A DNA stretch of 64,000 nt, taken from Rhodobacteraceae bacterium IMCC1335 (GTDB taxonomy: Bacteria > Pseudomonadota > Alphaproteobacteria > Rhodobacterales > Rhodobacteraceae). Under the pieces are notes generated by a model. That model saw only the letters and a list, made by a program, of their open reading frames with translations, had not been told where the DNA came from and ran no database searches. Below are positions 7,604 to 17,442 of this stretch, in pieces (the first letter of the stretch is position 1; the number at the start of each line of letters is the position of its first letter). The stretch spans positions 3,273,001-3,337,000 of the forward strand of contig CP046864.1 of NCBI GenBank assembly GCA_039640495.1. The letters run 5' to 3'. The translations under genes and the position numbers were made by a program.

Positions 7604-7924
7604 TTATTGAACGGATTCGGCTCTTTCTTCCGGATCAACAACATCCGTGAACCGAATACCATAGCGCTCGCCAACCATCACAACTTCGCCGCGCGCAATA
7701 ATCGCGCCATTCACATAAATATCAAGTGGCTCTCCGGCAAGGCGATCCAGCTCGACCACAGAGCCTTCGTTTAACCGCAGCAAGTCGCGGATGGTCATAT
7801 CGGTTCGGCCCACTTCGATCGACAATGTCACTTCAATATTTTCAAGAATTTTCAGCTTTTCGCTGCTGATTTTACCAGAACCGGAGCTTGCCGCCGGCGC
7901 CTCTTGTGTAGGAGTATCATTCAT
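7604..7924 (-). CDS. fliN: Flagellar motor switch protein FliN
   Basis: 106 residues: a variable polar N-terminus of about 25 residues and a SpoA fold with V-T-L-S-I-E-V-G-R-T, L-L-R-L-N-E-G-S-V-V-E-L-D and V-N-G-x-x-I-A-R-G-E-V-V. FliN builds the lower C-ring with FliM and takes part in export and direction switching. It starts 9 bases after fliM ends and is separated from fliO by 42 bases. Confidence 0.96.
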   Translation of the reverse strand: MNDTPTQEAPAASSGSGKISSEKLKILENIEVTLSIEVGRTDMTIRDLLRLNEGSVVELDRLAGEPLDIYVNGAIIARGEVVMVGERYGIRFTDVVDPEERAESVQ

Positions 7925-7933
7925 GGTTTTTTC

Positions 7934-8923
7934 CTATTTCTTATCTGCAGTCTTACTTGGCTTTAGAAGGCTTAATGCAACCGTGCCTCCAACATCCCCC
8001 AGCTCAGCTTCAAAAAACTCTCGTTCCTCAACAACAAAATTCAACGGTCCATTGATCTGTATTGGCACGATATCATCATTTTTAAACTTAAGAACGGTTG
8101 CCATTTTACTTTCCACCGTGGTCAAGCGCGCGGTGCAATTTAAGGGCACGCTGAACACCGCCTTTTGCAAACGATCCGTCCAAGACAGGCTATCAACGCT
8201 ATCAGATTGCATCCGCGAGCGCAGCTGCGCGGCAATTGGCTTAAGCGTTTGCAACGGGTAAATCACGTCAAATGATGCAGGCGCAGATCCTGGCAATTGA
8301 ATTTCAAAGGCACAGCAAATCACTTGCTCCAGATCATCAACGAAAGACACGAACTGCATGTTCTCTTCTCGGGACACTTCCGAGAATTCCAATTTAATCA
8401 AGTCAGCCCAAGCCAATTCTAAGGCTTCGATCAAGCCATCGGTTATGATTTCAATAATCCGATCCTCTGTCGAGGTGAAATCGGATCGTTGTGCCGTTTT
8501 CGAGATCAGAGTATTCCCGCCGTAATAGGCATTGGTCAGTTTTGAAATCAAATCCGGTGAAATCACCATCATCAAGCTGCCGCGTAAAAACTCGATCCGT
8601 GCCAGCGTTAAGCTCATGAAGCTTTCGGAGGCAAAAGTGTAATCTTCAAACGTTTTCACCGTTGGATTGATCGCCGTCACCCGTGGCTGGTATCGAAGCA
8701 TCGGTTGAAACACAGTGCGCGAAAAACGGGCGAAGCGCTCATTGATCACGCGCAATGCATAGTAATCGCCCAAAAGCGATAGATCATCAGACCCAAACTT
8801 AAAGTCGCGTATCTGTTTATCCGAAGCACCGTAGAGGGTGCTTGCATCTGAAACATCACCCTCGTCGAGCCCTGAAATCAGGGCTTCGACTTCGTTTTTT
8901 GAAAGTTTAGAAGAGGAAGACAT
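7934..8923 (-). CDS. fliM: Flagellar motor switch protein FliM
   Basis: 329 residues. FliM is the middle C-ring protein that receives CheY-P. The N-terminus has L-S-K-N-E-V-E-A-L-I-S-G (the segment that resembles the CheY-P binding helix), the middle has the CheC-like domain with R-F-A-R-x-x-x-x-x-x-x-P-M-L-R, and the C-terminus has a SpoA domain. Length is normal. Confidence 0.96.
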   Translation of the reverse strand: MSSSSKLSKNEVEALISGLDEGDVSDASTLYGASDKQIRDFKFGSDDLSLLGDYYALRVINERFARFSRTVFQPMLRYQPRVTAINPTVKTFEDYTFASESFMSLTLARIEFLRGSLMMVISPDLISKLTNAYYGGNTLISKTAQRSDFTSTEDRIIEIITDGLIEALELAWADLIKLEFSEVSREENMQFVSFVDDLEQVICCAFEIQLPGSAPASFDVIYPLQTLKPIAAQLRSRMQSDSVDSLSWTDRLQKAVFSVPLNCTARLTTVESKMATVLKFKNDDIVPIQINGPLNFVVEEREFFEAELGDVGGTVALSLLKPSKTADKK

Positions 8924-8929
8924 TCAAGA

Positions 8930-9559
8930 TCACTGCATTACATAGGACGTAAACATGACTTCTTCTATACCGCCGAACCCCTCAAGCTCTTCCAGCTTTT
9001 CATTCATCACCGACTGGATATCGGCCGCCAGCAATTTACGCGCCTCGCGCCCAACGACCATTTCTTCGGTGTAATCGCTGAGCGCAGCGAGAACCACCGA
9101 TTTCAAGGCCGGCAAATGGTTTTCAACATTGGTTAAAATTGTTTCATCATACTTTGTTGAAAGCCCAACCGAAATTTGTAAGAATCTGCGAGAGCCTTTG
9201 AGATTGGTCGTCAAAGAACCAGGGATCTCATAATACAAGGTTTGGAATACCTTGTCCTTAGGTGTTTCCTTCGAGATTTTTTCAGGATCGCCCGGGCAAT
9301 TGCCCTCTTCATCCTTCTCCTCGTCATCGCACTCCGCTTCGCCTTCGCCGTCGCCCTCGCCCTCGCCAGCAGCATCACCTTTGGCTTCATTTTGCTTGGT
9401 GACAATTTCATTGGCGATATCTTGCGGATTGCCTTGCGCTCCACCAAATACCAAAAAGCCAACGCCTAGGCCAATTGCCACAAGAATAAACCCTGCAACA
9501 ACGAAAATTACGATGGTTACAATACCAGATTTTTTCTTTGGTTCTTCTTCTTCAGCCAT
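8930..9559 (-). CDS. fliL: Flagellar basal body protein FliL with acidic, two-cysteine linker
   Basis: 209 residues: a short cytoplasmic KKK-containing start, one membrane helix (about 14-36), then an unusually long acidic Gly/Glu/Asp linker (about residues 60-95) with two cysteines, then the conserved FliL periplasmic domain (Y-E-I-P-G-S-L-T-T-N-L ... R-F-L-Q-I-S-V-G-L). FliL surrounds and supports the stator. It starts 14 bases after fliK and ends 6 bases before fliM. The acidic linker is longer than in typical FliL and may bind cations or form a disulfide, which is inference. Confidence 0.94.
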   Translation of the reverse strand: MAEEEEPKKKSGIVTIVIFVVAGFILVAIGLGVGFLVFGGAQGNPQDIANEIVTKQNEAKGDAAGEGEGDGEGEAECDDEEKDEEGNCPGDPEKISKETPKDKVFQTLYYEIPGSLTTNLKGSRRFLQISVGLSTKYDETILTNVENHLPALKSVVLAALSDYTEEMVVGREARKLLAADIQSVMNEKLEELEGFGGIEEVMFTSYVMQ

Positions 9560-9573
9560 AACTCGATCCTCGA

Positions 9574-11718
9574 TTATATGGTTATATCCACCAGGCCATC
9601 TTGATCACCTTTGCCCTTAAGACTGCCATCATCTGCTGCTTTTCCAGCGTGTTGCTCATTCTTTTGCGCGGTTTGTGATCGCTCATCACCCGACGGATTT
9701 TCTTGCTCATTAAACCCCTGCCCGAGGTTCATATTGAAATTTTCATCGCTTGTCTGCATAACCGAACATGACAGCGAGGTCACGCGGTAACCTGCGGTTT
9801 CTAGACTAGAAATGATTTTTCCTTCAGACTCGCCAAAAAGTGAGACGGTTGCCTTGCGTTCCGCCTGAATTTTCACATCCAAGCCGCTTTCATTGCGCCC
9901 AAAAGCAATATGCATTTTTCCCAAGGAGGCCGGCGATAAGGTAAGCGCAATTTGTTGCTGCCCGGTTCTCAGAGCTGAAATAACATTTCTCGCCAAAGTT
10001 TGGGTCCAGCCTCGCGCATTCAAATCAAGATGCGAATCTACCCATTTATCCAGCAATTGCCCAGAGGTTTGAGGCGCGGTTTGCGTTTGTGCCAGTTGCA
10101 GGTTGGCGCTGCTGAATGGAGAAATAGAATGCGGCAATGCTCCTAAATCTTGGGCTGCATCTGCCCCCCCCTCACTCGCATTAGCCGCAACGGCTGCTTG
10201 GCGCAGCGCGGCGGCGGCGGCACCTGTCACGGGCGCGGCTTTGCCTTGTTCAAAGCTTTTTTGACTTTTCACAGCGGGGCCTTTTACTTCAGGCTTCGGC
10301 TTAAACTCGGCCTCAACTGTTTTTTGAATAGGAGTGGCCCCCGCCAAAGCACTTGCTTCCAGCGCTACCTTGATGTTTGACGACGCAGCGGGATCATTGC
10401 CGCTGGCTGCTGATGCTGGCGCGGATGCTGCGCGCAACGCGATCTGCTCTGGCTTCAAAGCGGTTTCAGGTTTCAACAAATTTGTGGGTTTTACCGCCTC
10501 TTTTTGTTGGCCCTCTGGCACCTGAACCTTACCACTATCCGGCTTAGGCGCTGTTTCTAGATCCGCGGCAGGATCGACCGGCAGCGATGATGATATGGAC
10601 GGCAGACGTGGTGTATTATTTTTTGAAAGATCCGCGGAGGATGAACCATCAGTTGCGCTTTGGCGAAGCGCAAAGGCTTTTTCTGGCTCTACATGCGTGA
10701 TTTGGTGCATCGCGCGCGCGTGAGGTTTCGCGTCCGTCTGAGCATCTACAGTCTGCGCAGCAATCGATTTCGATGCAACTTCATCCGCTTCAAGCCCTTT
10801 CACGGGAGTGCCAGGAGCCGGAGTGGCGATCCCTTGCTCGCCATTTTCTTTTAACCCCGCAACCGCAAGCGCGCCGCTGCCCAGCTCTGGCTTGGCGCTC
10901 TTGCCAGAAATCGATTCGAACAATTGCGCATCGTCGCTGACCAACGCAGCTTTACCAGACTGCTCCAAAATTGGTTCTAACGGCGCGCTTTCACGCTTTG
11001 AAGAGTCGACCTTTTCAAGCGGACCCAGGAGACGCTTATGCGGCATCGCCTCACTTTTTAACAGCTCTAACGGCACCGAAAATTGCGGCATCGGCTGGTG
11101 GGCAACCGCCTCACTTGGATAGGCAATATGCTGCGTTCTTACCATGATTTCTGCATAATCAAGGCGCAAAGCGCCTTCTGCCAGAGGCAAAGCGTTAGCG
11201 GTTTGCGGCTCTTTATTCACTCCAATAGAAGAGTGCCGGTGGAAGGCCTCAAGATAGGGCCGTAATCCGTTGAGACTGGGAAACGCAACCGCCGGAGGGT
11301 CATCAGCCAAGGCCGAGATCGCCTGCGCAAGTTTATCCCGCGTTAATACAAAATCTGGATCTGCGATGAATGGCGGCGCCAAGTCCTCCAATCCGATCTT
11401 TTCTCCTGACCGTTCTGGCACGCTTGCGCGCAAGCCCCCCTCGCCTGGGGTTTTAGACATTTGATCTTCAAGCGCAGCGACAAAGCCTAAAAAGGCAACA
11501 ATATCGATTTCATCGCCAGACTTTAGGGCGCTTGGCGCTTTACCTCCCGTCAGCTTTTCTTGCTCTGGGTTGCCACCGTGGTCGGCGCCTGCCCCCGTTG
11601 TCAAAAGCTCTGAGAACTTCGCAAATAGCGCAGCACCTTTGGAGCCCACAGGCGGCTCTTCAGACGTGGTTGACAGCAATTTATCAATTGCGCTTGAAGA
11701 TATATTGGCAATGCTCAT
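9574..11718 (-). CDS. fliK: Flagellar hook-length control protein FliK
   Basis: 714 residues, long for FliK. The first about 530 residues are low-complexity and rich in Ala, Pro, Glu and Lys, the expected flexible ruler. The C-terminal Flg_hook domain (about 570-660) shows L-x-L-x-P-x-x-L-G-K-M-H-I-A-F and V-x-I-Q-A-E-R-K-A-T, which contacts FlhB to switch export specificity. The tail is polar and acidic. It is the first gene of the fliK-flhB operon, behind a sigma-54 promoter. Confidence 0.93.
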   Translation of the reverse strand: MSIANISSSAIDKLLSTTSEEPPVGSKGAALFAKFSELLTTGAGADHGGNPEQEKLTGGKAPSALKSGDEIDIVAFLGFVAALEDQMSKTPGEGGLRASVPERSGEKIGLEDLAPPFIADPDFVLTRDKLAQAISALADDPPAVAFPSLNGLRPYLEAFHRHSSIGVNKEPQTANALPLAEGALRLDYAEIMVRTQHIAYPSEAVAHQPMPQFSVPLELLKSEAMPHKRLLGPLEKVDSSKRESAPLEPILEQSGKAALVSDDAQLFESISGKSAKPELGSGALAVAGLKENGEQGIATPAPGTPVKGLEADEVASKSIAAQTVDAQTDAKPHARAMHQITHVEPEKAFALRQSATDGSSSADLSKNNTPRLPSISSSLPVDPAADLETAPKPDSGKVQVPEGQQKEAVKPTNLLKPETALKPEQIALRAASAPASAASGNDPAASSNIKVALEASALAGATPIQKTVEAEFKPKPEVKGPAVKSQKSFEQGKAAPVTGAAAAALRQAAVAANASEGGADAAQDLGALPHSISPFSSANLQLAQTQTAPQTSGQLLDKWVDSHLDLNARGWTQTLARNVISALRTGQQQIALTLSPASLGKMHIAFGRNESGLDVKIQAERKATVSLFGESEGKIISSLETAGYRVTSLSCSVMQTSDENFNMNLGQGFNEQENPSGDERSQTAQKNEQHAGKAADDGSLKGKGDQDGLVDITI

Positions 11719-11753
11719 ATGATGGCGACCCTGAGTTTCCTATCACAAACCTA

Positions 11754-11768
11754 GCAATTTATGTGCCA
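11754..11768 (-). promoter_or_regulatory. Sigma-54 (-24/-12) promoter of the fliK-flhB operon
   Basis: On the minus strand TGGCACATAAATTGC fits TGGCAC-N5-TTGC exactly. The -12 element lies about 36 bases before the fliK ATG, giving a leader of about 25 bases. It would drive fliK through flhB and the four genes beyond. Confidence 0.85.
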
Positions 11769-11834
11769 ATTAACGGCGCAAAGGCATAAACGGGCCATCG
11801 GAACTTGTGCCTTTATGGCTTAAACCCACGGCGA

Positions 11835-12257
11835 TCAGCTGCGGCTTACAGCCGAAGGATAAGCGGTTTTTTTATCAGCCTCACGCTCTGAATGCTGATG
11901 AATAAGCTGTTTTGCTTCCGCAATCAGACGGTCAATTTTTTGGCGTTTCAACGAATCTTGCCGCGTAACCGCTACCAAATTATCGATTTCCGTTTGAATA
12001 AGTTCAATTCTATTCGCCACCATCTCAAGCTGCTCCGCCAATTTAGACGAATAAAATCGTGCGGCGCGAAACTGGCTGGGCGTGTCATAAAATGGCTCTT
12101 CAGAACTCGCTTGTAATTCGCGAATACGGGCCAAAAGCCCTTCTAAATCTGACATTTGGGATCGCTGATCCGCCAGAGCCTTTTTGATTTTTAAGGACGC
12201 GGCGAGGTTCTTTCTCGACATCTTTTCCAAAATGCTTTTTTTGCGGTCAGGGCGCAT
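11835..12257 (-). CDS. fliJ: Flagellar export protein FliJ
   Basis: 140 residues, almost entirely charged helix with heptad pattern, as in FliJ, the central stalk of the FliI ATPase ring and an escort protein. The ATG directly follows the fliI stop (TAAATG). Primary sequence conservation is low; size, coiled coil and position after fliI support the call. It is the last gene of the fleT-fliE...J operon. Confidence 0.85.
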   Translation of the reverse strand: MRPDRKKSILEKMSRKNLAASLKIKKALADQRSQMSDLEGLLARIRELQASSEEPFYDTPSQFRAARFYSSKLAEQLEMVANRIELIQTEIDNLVAVTRQDSLKRQKIDRLIAEAKQLIHQHSEREADKKTAYPSAVSRS

Positions 12258-13592
12258 TTACGTCCCCCCCAACAAAGCCTTCAACGCTGCCACTGTATCC
12301 GCAACGGAAACATTATCCTGTGGGTTTTGCTTCAGAAAATTCACAATATCTGGCCAGATTTTATACGCGATATCCAGATCAACATCCTGCCCAGCGGCAT
12401 AACCACCCATCAGGATTAAATCGCGGTTCTCATTATAAATGCTGATCAGTTTCTTCAGTTTATTCGACAAAGCAAGATGCTCAGCATTCACAACATCCGT
12501 CATCACACGGCTGATCGATTGAGAGACATCAATCGCGGGGTAAATTCCTAAATTGGCATAATCCCGATTCAAAACAATGTGACCATCCAAAATCGCACGC
12601 GCGGTATCCACCACCGGATCATTCGTATCATCCCCATCAGCCAAAACAGTATAAATACCTGTTATTGAACCTTTTTCTGCAACGCTACCCATACCCGCAC
12701 GTTCGATCAAGCCCGATATAAGCGCGATAACCGATGCCGGATACCCTTTGGATGTAGGTAATTCGCCCAGCGCCAGGCCTATTTCGCGCCGCGCATGCGC
12801 CACCCGAGTCAAGGAATCCATAATCAACAAAACGTTTTTACCCTTGCTGCGAAAATACTCGGCAATCGCAGTTGCCCGATTGGCGCCGCGAATACGCAAA
12901 AGCGGCGAGCGATCTGCAGGGACGGCAATCGCGCATAGCTTTTTTCGGGTTTTTTCATCAAAGACCCGGTCTACAAATTCCAAAACCTCGCGCGAGCGTT
13001 CCCCGATCAACCCCACCACGATCACATCCGCATCGCTATGCTTGGCCATCATGCTAAGCAAGACCGATTTCCCGACACCAGAGCCTGCGATGATGCCGGC
13101 CCTTTGACCTTTCGCCAGCGTCAACAAACCATTGATCGACTTCACACCCACGTTCAACACGGTTGATATATGGCGTCGATCCAATGGATTCATCGCTTTT
13201 CCATGCAGTGGCCAGCTGTCTGTCCCAATCGGTGCGGCGCGATTATCGAGCGGCGCGCCCATCGCATCAAACACTCGCCCAAGATAATCATCACCCACAG
13301 ATATTGATTGGCCTTCTTCCACCAAGGTTACTTTATCACCCGCCTTAACGCCCGCTCCAAGGTCAAACACCACAAGCTGGTTCAGGCCTTCTTTAAAGCT
13401 GATAACCTCTGCAAACACTTCATTGCCAGCACCAATCTCGATTTTGCAAATCGATCCCACCCGGGCTGGAAATCCATCACAATGCGCTGTCAAGCCGTCA
13501 AATTTAACAACTTTTCCCGACATTCGGGCGTTTTTGCTCGGTTGCAGCCGACGATCCAGATCGCGCAAAAGCTCATTGGTGAAATCACTCAT
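12258..13592 (-). CDS. fliI: Flagellum-specific ATPase FliI
   Basis: 444 residues. FliI is the hexameric F1-beta-like ATPase of flagellar export. Seen are Walker A (A-G-S-G-V-G-K-S), the G-E-R-S-R-E-V box, Walker B (N-V-L-L-I-M-D-S-L-T-R) and the catalytic-site P-T-S-K-G-Y-P region followed by E-K-G-S-I-T-G-I-Y-T-V-L. The frame is open to 13643, but ATG 13592 gives a standard N-terminus and an 8-base overlap with fliH. Confidence 0.97.
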   Translation of the reverse strand: MSDFTNELLRDLDRRLQPSKNARMSGKVVKFDGLTAHCDGFPARVGSICKIEIGAGNEVFAEVISFKEGLNQLVVFDLGAGVKAGDKVTLVEEGQSISVGDDYLGRVFDAMGAPLDNRAAPIGTDSWPLHGKAMNPLDRRHISTVLNVGVKSINGLLTLAKGQRAGIIAGSGVGKSVLLSMMAKHSDADVIVVGLIGERSREVLEFVDRVFDEKTRKKLCAIAVPADRSPLLRIRGANRATAIAEYFRSKGKNVLLIMDSLTRVAHARREIGLALGELPTSKGYPASVIALISGLIERAGMGSVAEKGSITGIYTVLADGDDTNDPVVDTARAILDGHIVLNRDYANLGIYPAIDVSQSISRVMTDVVNAEHLALSNKLKKLISIYNENRDLILMGGYAAGQDVDLDIAYKIWPDIVNFLKQNPQDNVSVADTVAALKALLGGT

Positions 13593-14517
13593 TGGCGCTC
13601 TGCTTTTCAAAATCTGAGAATGGTGTGTCGCGAATTTCAACACCGCCCACTTTTACGATCACATCCCCGCGCTTCAACTCACCGTCTTGATGCACTTCGA
13701 CACCGTGGAAAATCCCCTCAAATTCATCGAATTTTTCAAGACTTTCTAGATCCTCGGCATTGAAGAACACCTTTTTATGGTCGGCCAAAAGCTGAACTTG
13801 ATCCAATTTTTTTTGAACATAGGCTAGAAACCCTTCGGGATTGGCATCCAAACCCAGCCCGCAACGCTCGCTTGACAGATTATAGACGGTTTCAAGCACT
13901 TTTTGCGAAACGTTCTCAAAATCAAACGCGGCTTCATTTTGCAAGCGGTCCGAGATTGATTTCAGCACGCCCAATTGTTCCAGCCGCTGTTCCTCAAGTT
14001 CGCTTAAAGCAGCGGCGCGGCCTGCGGCAAAACCCTCCTCATAAGCAGCATTTTTTTCCTGCTCGAGCTCAGGAGCAGACATCTGGGTTTGATTTTCAGG
14101 CTCGGCGCTCGCGACAGAGGCTTGCGGACCCACTTCAGCCTCCGCAGCCCCTTCGGTTTGCGGGTCCTCTTCCAGCAAAGATGTCAGCGCATCCATATCC
14201 TCTGCAGCGTCAACGCCAGATGCTGCTTGACCCGCATCAACAGCCATTTGCGCATCACCTTGTGGCTCACTTAATGCATCTGCAGGTTCCGGCATCGGCG
14301 TATCAGAAGCGGCGGCTCCACCTTGGCGTAGCTCTTCCAAGCTGAGTTTGGCTTTTACAAAATGCGCAATAGATTTTCGCTTAAACGTCCGTTCTGCATC
14401 GTTCAGAGATTTTTCTTCAACCTTGAAATCTGCATCCATGGCAGCCTTCACAGCCGCTGCCATTTTTTTATGGTTCGTCTTGTCTAAAACCGCAAAATCT
14501 TCGCTCACATTGCTCAT
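13585..14517 (-). CDS. fliH: Flagellar export stator protein FliH
   Basis: 310 residues: a long acidic, low-complexity middle (about 75-165), then a helix with Y-E-E-G-F-A-A-G-R-A-A-A-L-S-E-L, the GxxxG-type FliH hallmark, and a C-terminal V-ATPase E-subunit-like domain ending G-D-V-I-V-K-V-G-G-V-E-I. FliH holds FliI at the C-ring. It sits 2 bases after fliG. The acidic insert makes it longer than enterobacterial FliH. Confidence 0.9.
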   Translation of the reverse strand: MSNVSEDFAVLDKTNHKKMAAAVKAAMDADFKVEEKSLNDAERTFKRKSIAHFVKAKLSLEELRQGGAAASDTPMPEPADALSEPQGDAQMAVDAGQAASGVDAAEDMDALTSLLEEDPQTEGAAEAEVGPQASVASAEPENQTQMSAPELEQEKNAAYEEGFAAGRAAALSELEEQRLEQLGVLKSISDRLQNEAAFDFENVSQKVLETVYNLSSERCGLGLDANPEGFLAYVQKKLDQVQLLADHKKVFFNAEDLESLEKFDEFEGIFHGVEVHQDGELKRGDVIVKVGGVEIRDTPFSDFEKQSANE

Positions 14518-14519
14518 GG

Positions 14520-15548
14520 TTATACCATTTCATCTCCGCCACGACCGGCCAGAACAATCGTGCCCTCATCAGACATTTTGCGCGCCACAGCAATAATGCG
14601 TTTTTGCGCATTTTGCACTTCAGTCAGTCGAATAGGACCAAGGGCTTCCATTTCATCTTGAATATTGGCGGCAGCCCGAGATGACATACAGCCAAAGAGT
14701 TTGTCTTTCAGGAACTCATCAGCGCCCTTAAGCGATAGGATAAGATCCTCCATCTCAACGCTTCTAAGCAAGGTCTGCAACGAGCGATCATCAGACATAC
14801 CCAAATTGTCAAAGGTAAACATATTATCTTGGATCGCCTGCATTAGATCCTTATCGGCTTTCTTGACATCATTCAGAATGCGTTTTTCCATCGCTTCTTT
14901 GGTGAAGTTCATAATTTTAGCGGCCGCTTTTACGCCACCAACTTGTGATGACCGCAAGCTGGTATTCGCTTTGAATTTGCTTTGCATCACCTTTTCAAGT
15001 TCTTTAAGCGCCGCCGGATCCACCATTTCTAACGTGGCAATACGAATGATCACCTCCGATTGCATTTGCGTATCTAAAAGCCCCAATACATCCGAAGCCA
15101 AACCAAAATCCAGATAGGATACGATCAACGCAACAATCTGCGGATGCTCATCTTGCACCAATTCGGCAATCGAGCGGGCATCCATCCAATCTAGAATTTC
15201 AATCGGGCGTTCACTGCTGGCGGGGGTAATTCGGCTAAGAACCGATTGTGCTTTATCATCGCCCAGCGCTTTTTGAAGCACATTGCGAATATAATTGCCG
15301 GCGCCCAACCCCAAGCTGGTTTGCTTTTTAATAATTTCTAGGAATTCATCGAGAACCGAATTCACCGTTTCCTGATCGGCCGTGGCCACCGAATACATTG
15401 CGGTTCCAAGATGTTGAACTTCGCGGGGCGATAAATTTTTCAACACCTCTGCCGCTTCATCTTCGCCCAGCAACATCATCAGGATCGCAGATTTCTGCGT
15501 TCCTGTCAGCTCGATCACTTCTTCTTCTGCGCCTACTGCCTCAGCCAT
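14520..15548 (-). CDS. fliG: Flagellar motor switch protein FliG
   Basis: 342 residues with the three FliG domains. The N-terminus has L-T-G-T-Q-K-S-A-I-L-M-M-L-L-G-E-D-E-A, the middle holds the H-P-Q-I-V-A-L-I-V-S-Y-L and E-V-I-I-R-I-A motifs, and the C-terminal torque domain carries M-F-T-F-D-N-L and D-R-S-L-Q-T-L-L-R with its charged residues. FliG links the MS ring to the C-ring and contacts the stator. Normal length. Confidence 0.97.
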   Translation of the reverse strand: MAEAVGAEEEVIELTGTQKSAILMMLLGEDEAAEVLKNLSPREVQHLGTAMYSVATADQETVNSVLDEFLEIIKKQTSLGLGAGNYIRNVLQKALGDDKAQSVLSRITPASSERPIEILDWMDARSIAELVQDEHPQIVALIVSYLDFGLASDVLGLLDTQMQSEVIIRIATLEMVDPAALKELEKVMQSKFKANTSLRSSQVGGVKAAAKIMNFTKEAMEKRILNDVKKADKDLMQAIQDNMFTFDNLGMSDDRSLQTLLRSVEMEDLILSLKGADEFLKDKLFGCMSSRAAANIQDEMEALGPIRLTEVQNAQKRIIAVARKMSDEGTIVLAGRGGDEMV

Positions 15549-15563
15549 CTTCCGCCACCTTCA

Positions 15564-17423
15564 TCAAATCACGTTCATGTCTTTTTCCATCATCGCCTTA
15601 AACACATTAGACACGCGACCGGCTTCATCCCCCACCATCATTCTGATCAATGCGACCTTATCATCATAAGAGTTCGCCGTATCTAACATTTCAGCTGAAA
15701 TTGCCGTTTTCTTAGGCTTCAACTTGGCTTTCAGATCTTCAAGCGATTGTCCTTCTTGCAAATCCATAGCCTCGAGTTCTGCCATATTTTGATCTGCGAA
15801 AGATGCTTTCAAGGCGTCTTGAGATGGCGTTAGCAGGCGCGTCATCAAAGGACGAAGAATTCCTAAAGAAACCACAGCAATAATTAACAACATCACAGAC
15901 TTATTCATCAAGTCACGCACCCAGGGTTCTTGGTACCATTCAATGACCACTCCATCAACAATTTTGGTCATGAATGGACGGCTGGAAATAATCACCATAT
16001 CCCCCCGCTCTGGCGTCAGACCCAATGCATTGGTGACCAACGCTTGAATTTCTTGTTTTTCTTCAGCGCTGATCGTTTGAACTTGCGATTGACCATCGGG
16101 GCCCACAATCATTTGCTCGCGCAATAAAACGGCGACAGTAATTTTTTGAATTTTCGCCGACGGCATCTTACGCGTAGAAATCTGGCGGCTAACCTCATAG
16201 TTCTGAACTTCGCTGCTAGACCGCATCATCGGATCTGCTTCTTGCACCGTCCTGGCTTTTTTGGGCGCATTAGGAGGCGCATAATTCGCAACAGTATTGC
16301 CAGTATTTGCATCTCCTGGCACAACGTTTGGATCATCTGTCTGCCGCTCGGCATCGGCTTCCCCTGCTGCATCTACATCATTTCCTATGGCGTCAGCTTC
16401 ATCCCCAATCGCGTCAAAATTGCTTTGCGCGGGCGGTGTATTGCCAACTGATCCCGGAATACCTCGGGCCCTGTTCGCCACTTGTTCATCAACACTTTTT
16501 TGTTGGCTCAACAGAACGTTGTCAGGCAAGACTCGATCCTCGGTCACCTCCAATGTGGTGAAATCTATATCAATATTAACTTGACTTGATACATTTCCGG
16601 GGCCGACAATCGGCGTCAACAGGCGTTCCACCCGAGCGCGGTAAATATCTTCTATTCGCATCCGGTATTGAAATTGTAACTCAGACGCGGTTGAAGCCGC
16701 ATCCTCAATAGAATTGGAGAGCAAACGCCCAGCCTGATCTATAATCGACACTTTGCTCTTAGCCAAATTCGGTACGGATGAAGACACTAAATTCACGATC
16801 GCTTCCACTTGTGTCGAACTCAGCGTTCTTCCAGATGCAAGCTCTATAAAAACTGATGCGCTTGGCTCTTGGGTATTGCGCGCAAATGCAGACCGCTCTG
16901 GAATAGCCAGATGAACGCGTGCATTTGTGACCGATTCTATTTCAGTGATGGAACGGGCTAATTCATATTCTAATGATTGCTTGATCTTTAAGGCTTCAAC
17001 AGACCGGCTGGTCCCCATTGGCATATCATTCAAAGCCGATGACCCCGTCGGCGCTTGCATCGGGATACCCTGGGCCGCCAAATTTAATTTGGCATTGTGA
17101 TAATCATCTACCGGAACGGTCAATTCACCGGTGGCCGGGTCAATTTGTACATCCATACCGTTATTTTTCAGCGCATCAAAAACGCGCGCTTTTTCGCCTT
17201 CGCTCAATGAGGCAAACAGCGTTGTGCGATCTGGTGTTTGAATGGCAATGTAGACAATAAGGCCCACAATCGCCACTAAGGCCGCCGCAATACTGGGCAG
17301 CGCCCGTTGAAAAGCAGGTTGGCGATAAAAGTTATCGGCCTGTTTGAAAGATGATCTAATAGCCGGCAACATGCCGCCCTGTTGCGCCGGTGGATAATCC
17401 GTATTGGTTGTTAATTCAGTCAT
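15564..17423 (-). CDS. fliF: Flagellar MS-ring protein FliF
   Basis: 619 residues: cytoplasmic start, first membrane helix (about 42-62), ring-building YscJ/FliF domains (L-N-L-A-A-Q-G-I-P and S-L-E-Y-E-L-A-R-S-I), a disordered periplasmic insert (about 320-400) and a second helix near 510 leading to the C-terminal FliG-binding tail. Length is slightly above the usual about 560, mainly from the D/A/E-rich insert. It follows fliE by 19 bases. Confidence 0.97.
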   Translation of the reverse strand: MTELTTNTDYPPAQQGGMLPAIRSSFKQADNFYRQPAFQRALPSIAAALVAIVGLIVYIAIQTPDRTTLFASLSEGEKARVFDALKNNGMDVQIDPATGELTVPVDDYHNAKLNLAAQGIPMQAPTGSSALNDMPMGTSRSVEALKIKQSLEYELARSITEIESVTNARVHLAIPERSAFARNTQEPSASVFIELASGRTLSSTQVEAIVNLVSSSVPNLAKSKVSIIDQAGRLLSNSIEDAASTASELQFQYRMRIEDIYRARVERLLTPIVGPGNVSSQVNIDIDFTTLEVTEDRVLPDNVLLSQQKSVDEQVANRARGIPGSVGNTPPAQSNFDAIGDEADAIGNDVDAAGEADAERQTDDPNVVPGDANTGNTVANYAPPNAPKKARTVQEADPMMRSSSEVQNYEVSRQISTRKMPSAKIQKITVAVLLREQMIVGPDGQSQVQTISAEEKQEIQALVTNALGLTPERGDMVIISSRPFMTKIVDGVVIEWYQEPWVRDLMNKSVMLLIIAVVSLGILRPLMTRLLTPSQDALKASFADQNMAELEAMDLQEGQSLEDLKAKLKPKKTAISAEMLDTANSYDDKVALIRMMVGDEAGRVSNVFKAMMEKDMNVI

Positions 17424-17442
17424 TATTCACACGTTTCTTCCA

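Noticed and set aside
9327..9375. Repeated GCCTTCGCC-type units inside fliL
   Set aside because: They encode the acidic Gly/Glu/Asp linker; the low complexity follows from the protein, so it is not a separate repeat element.
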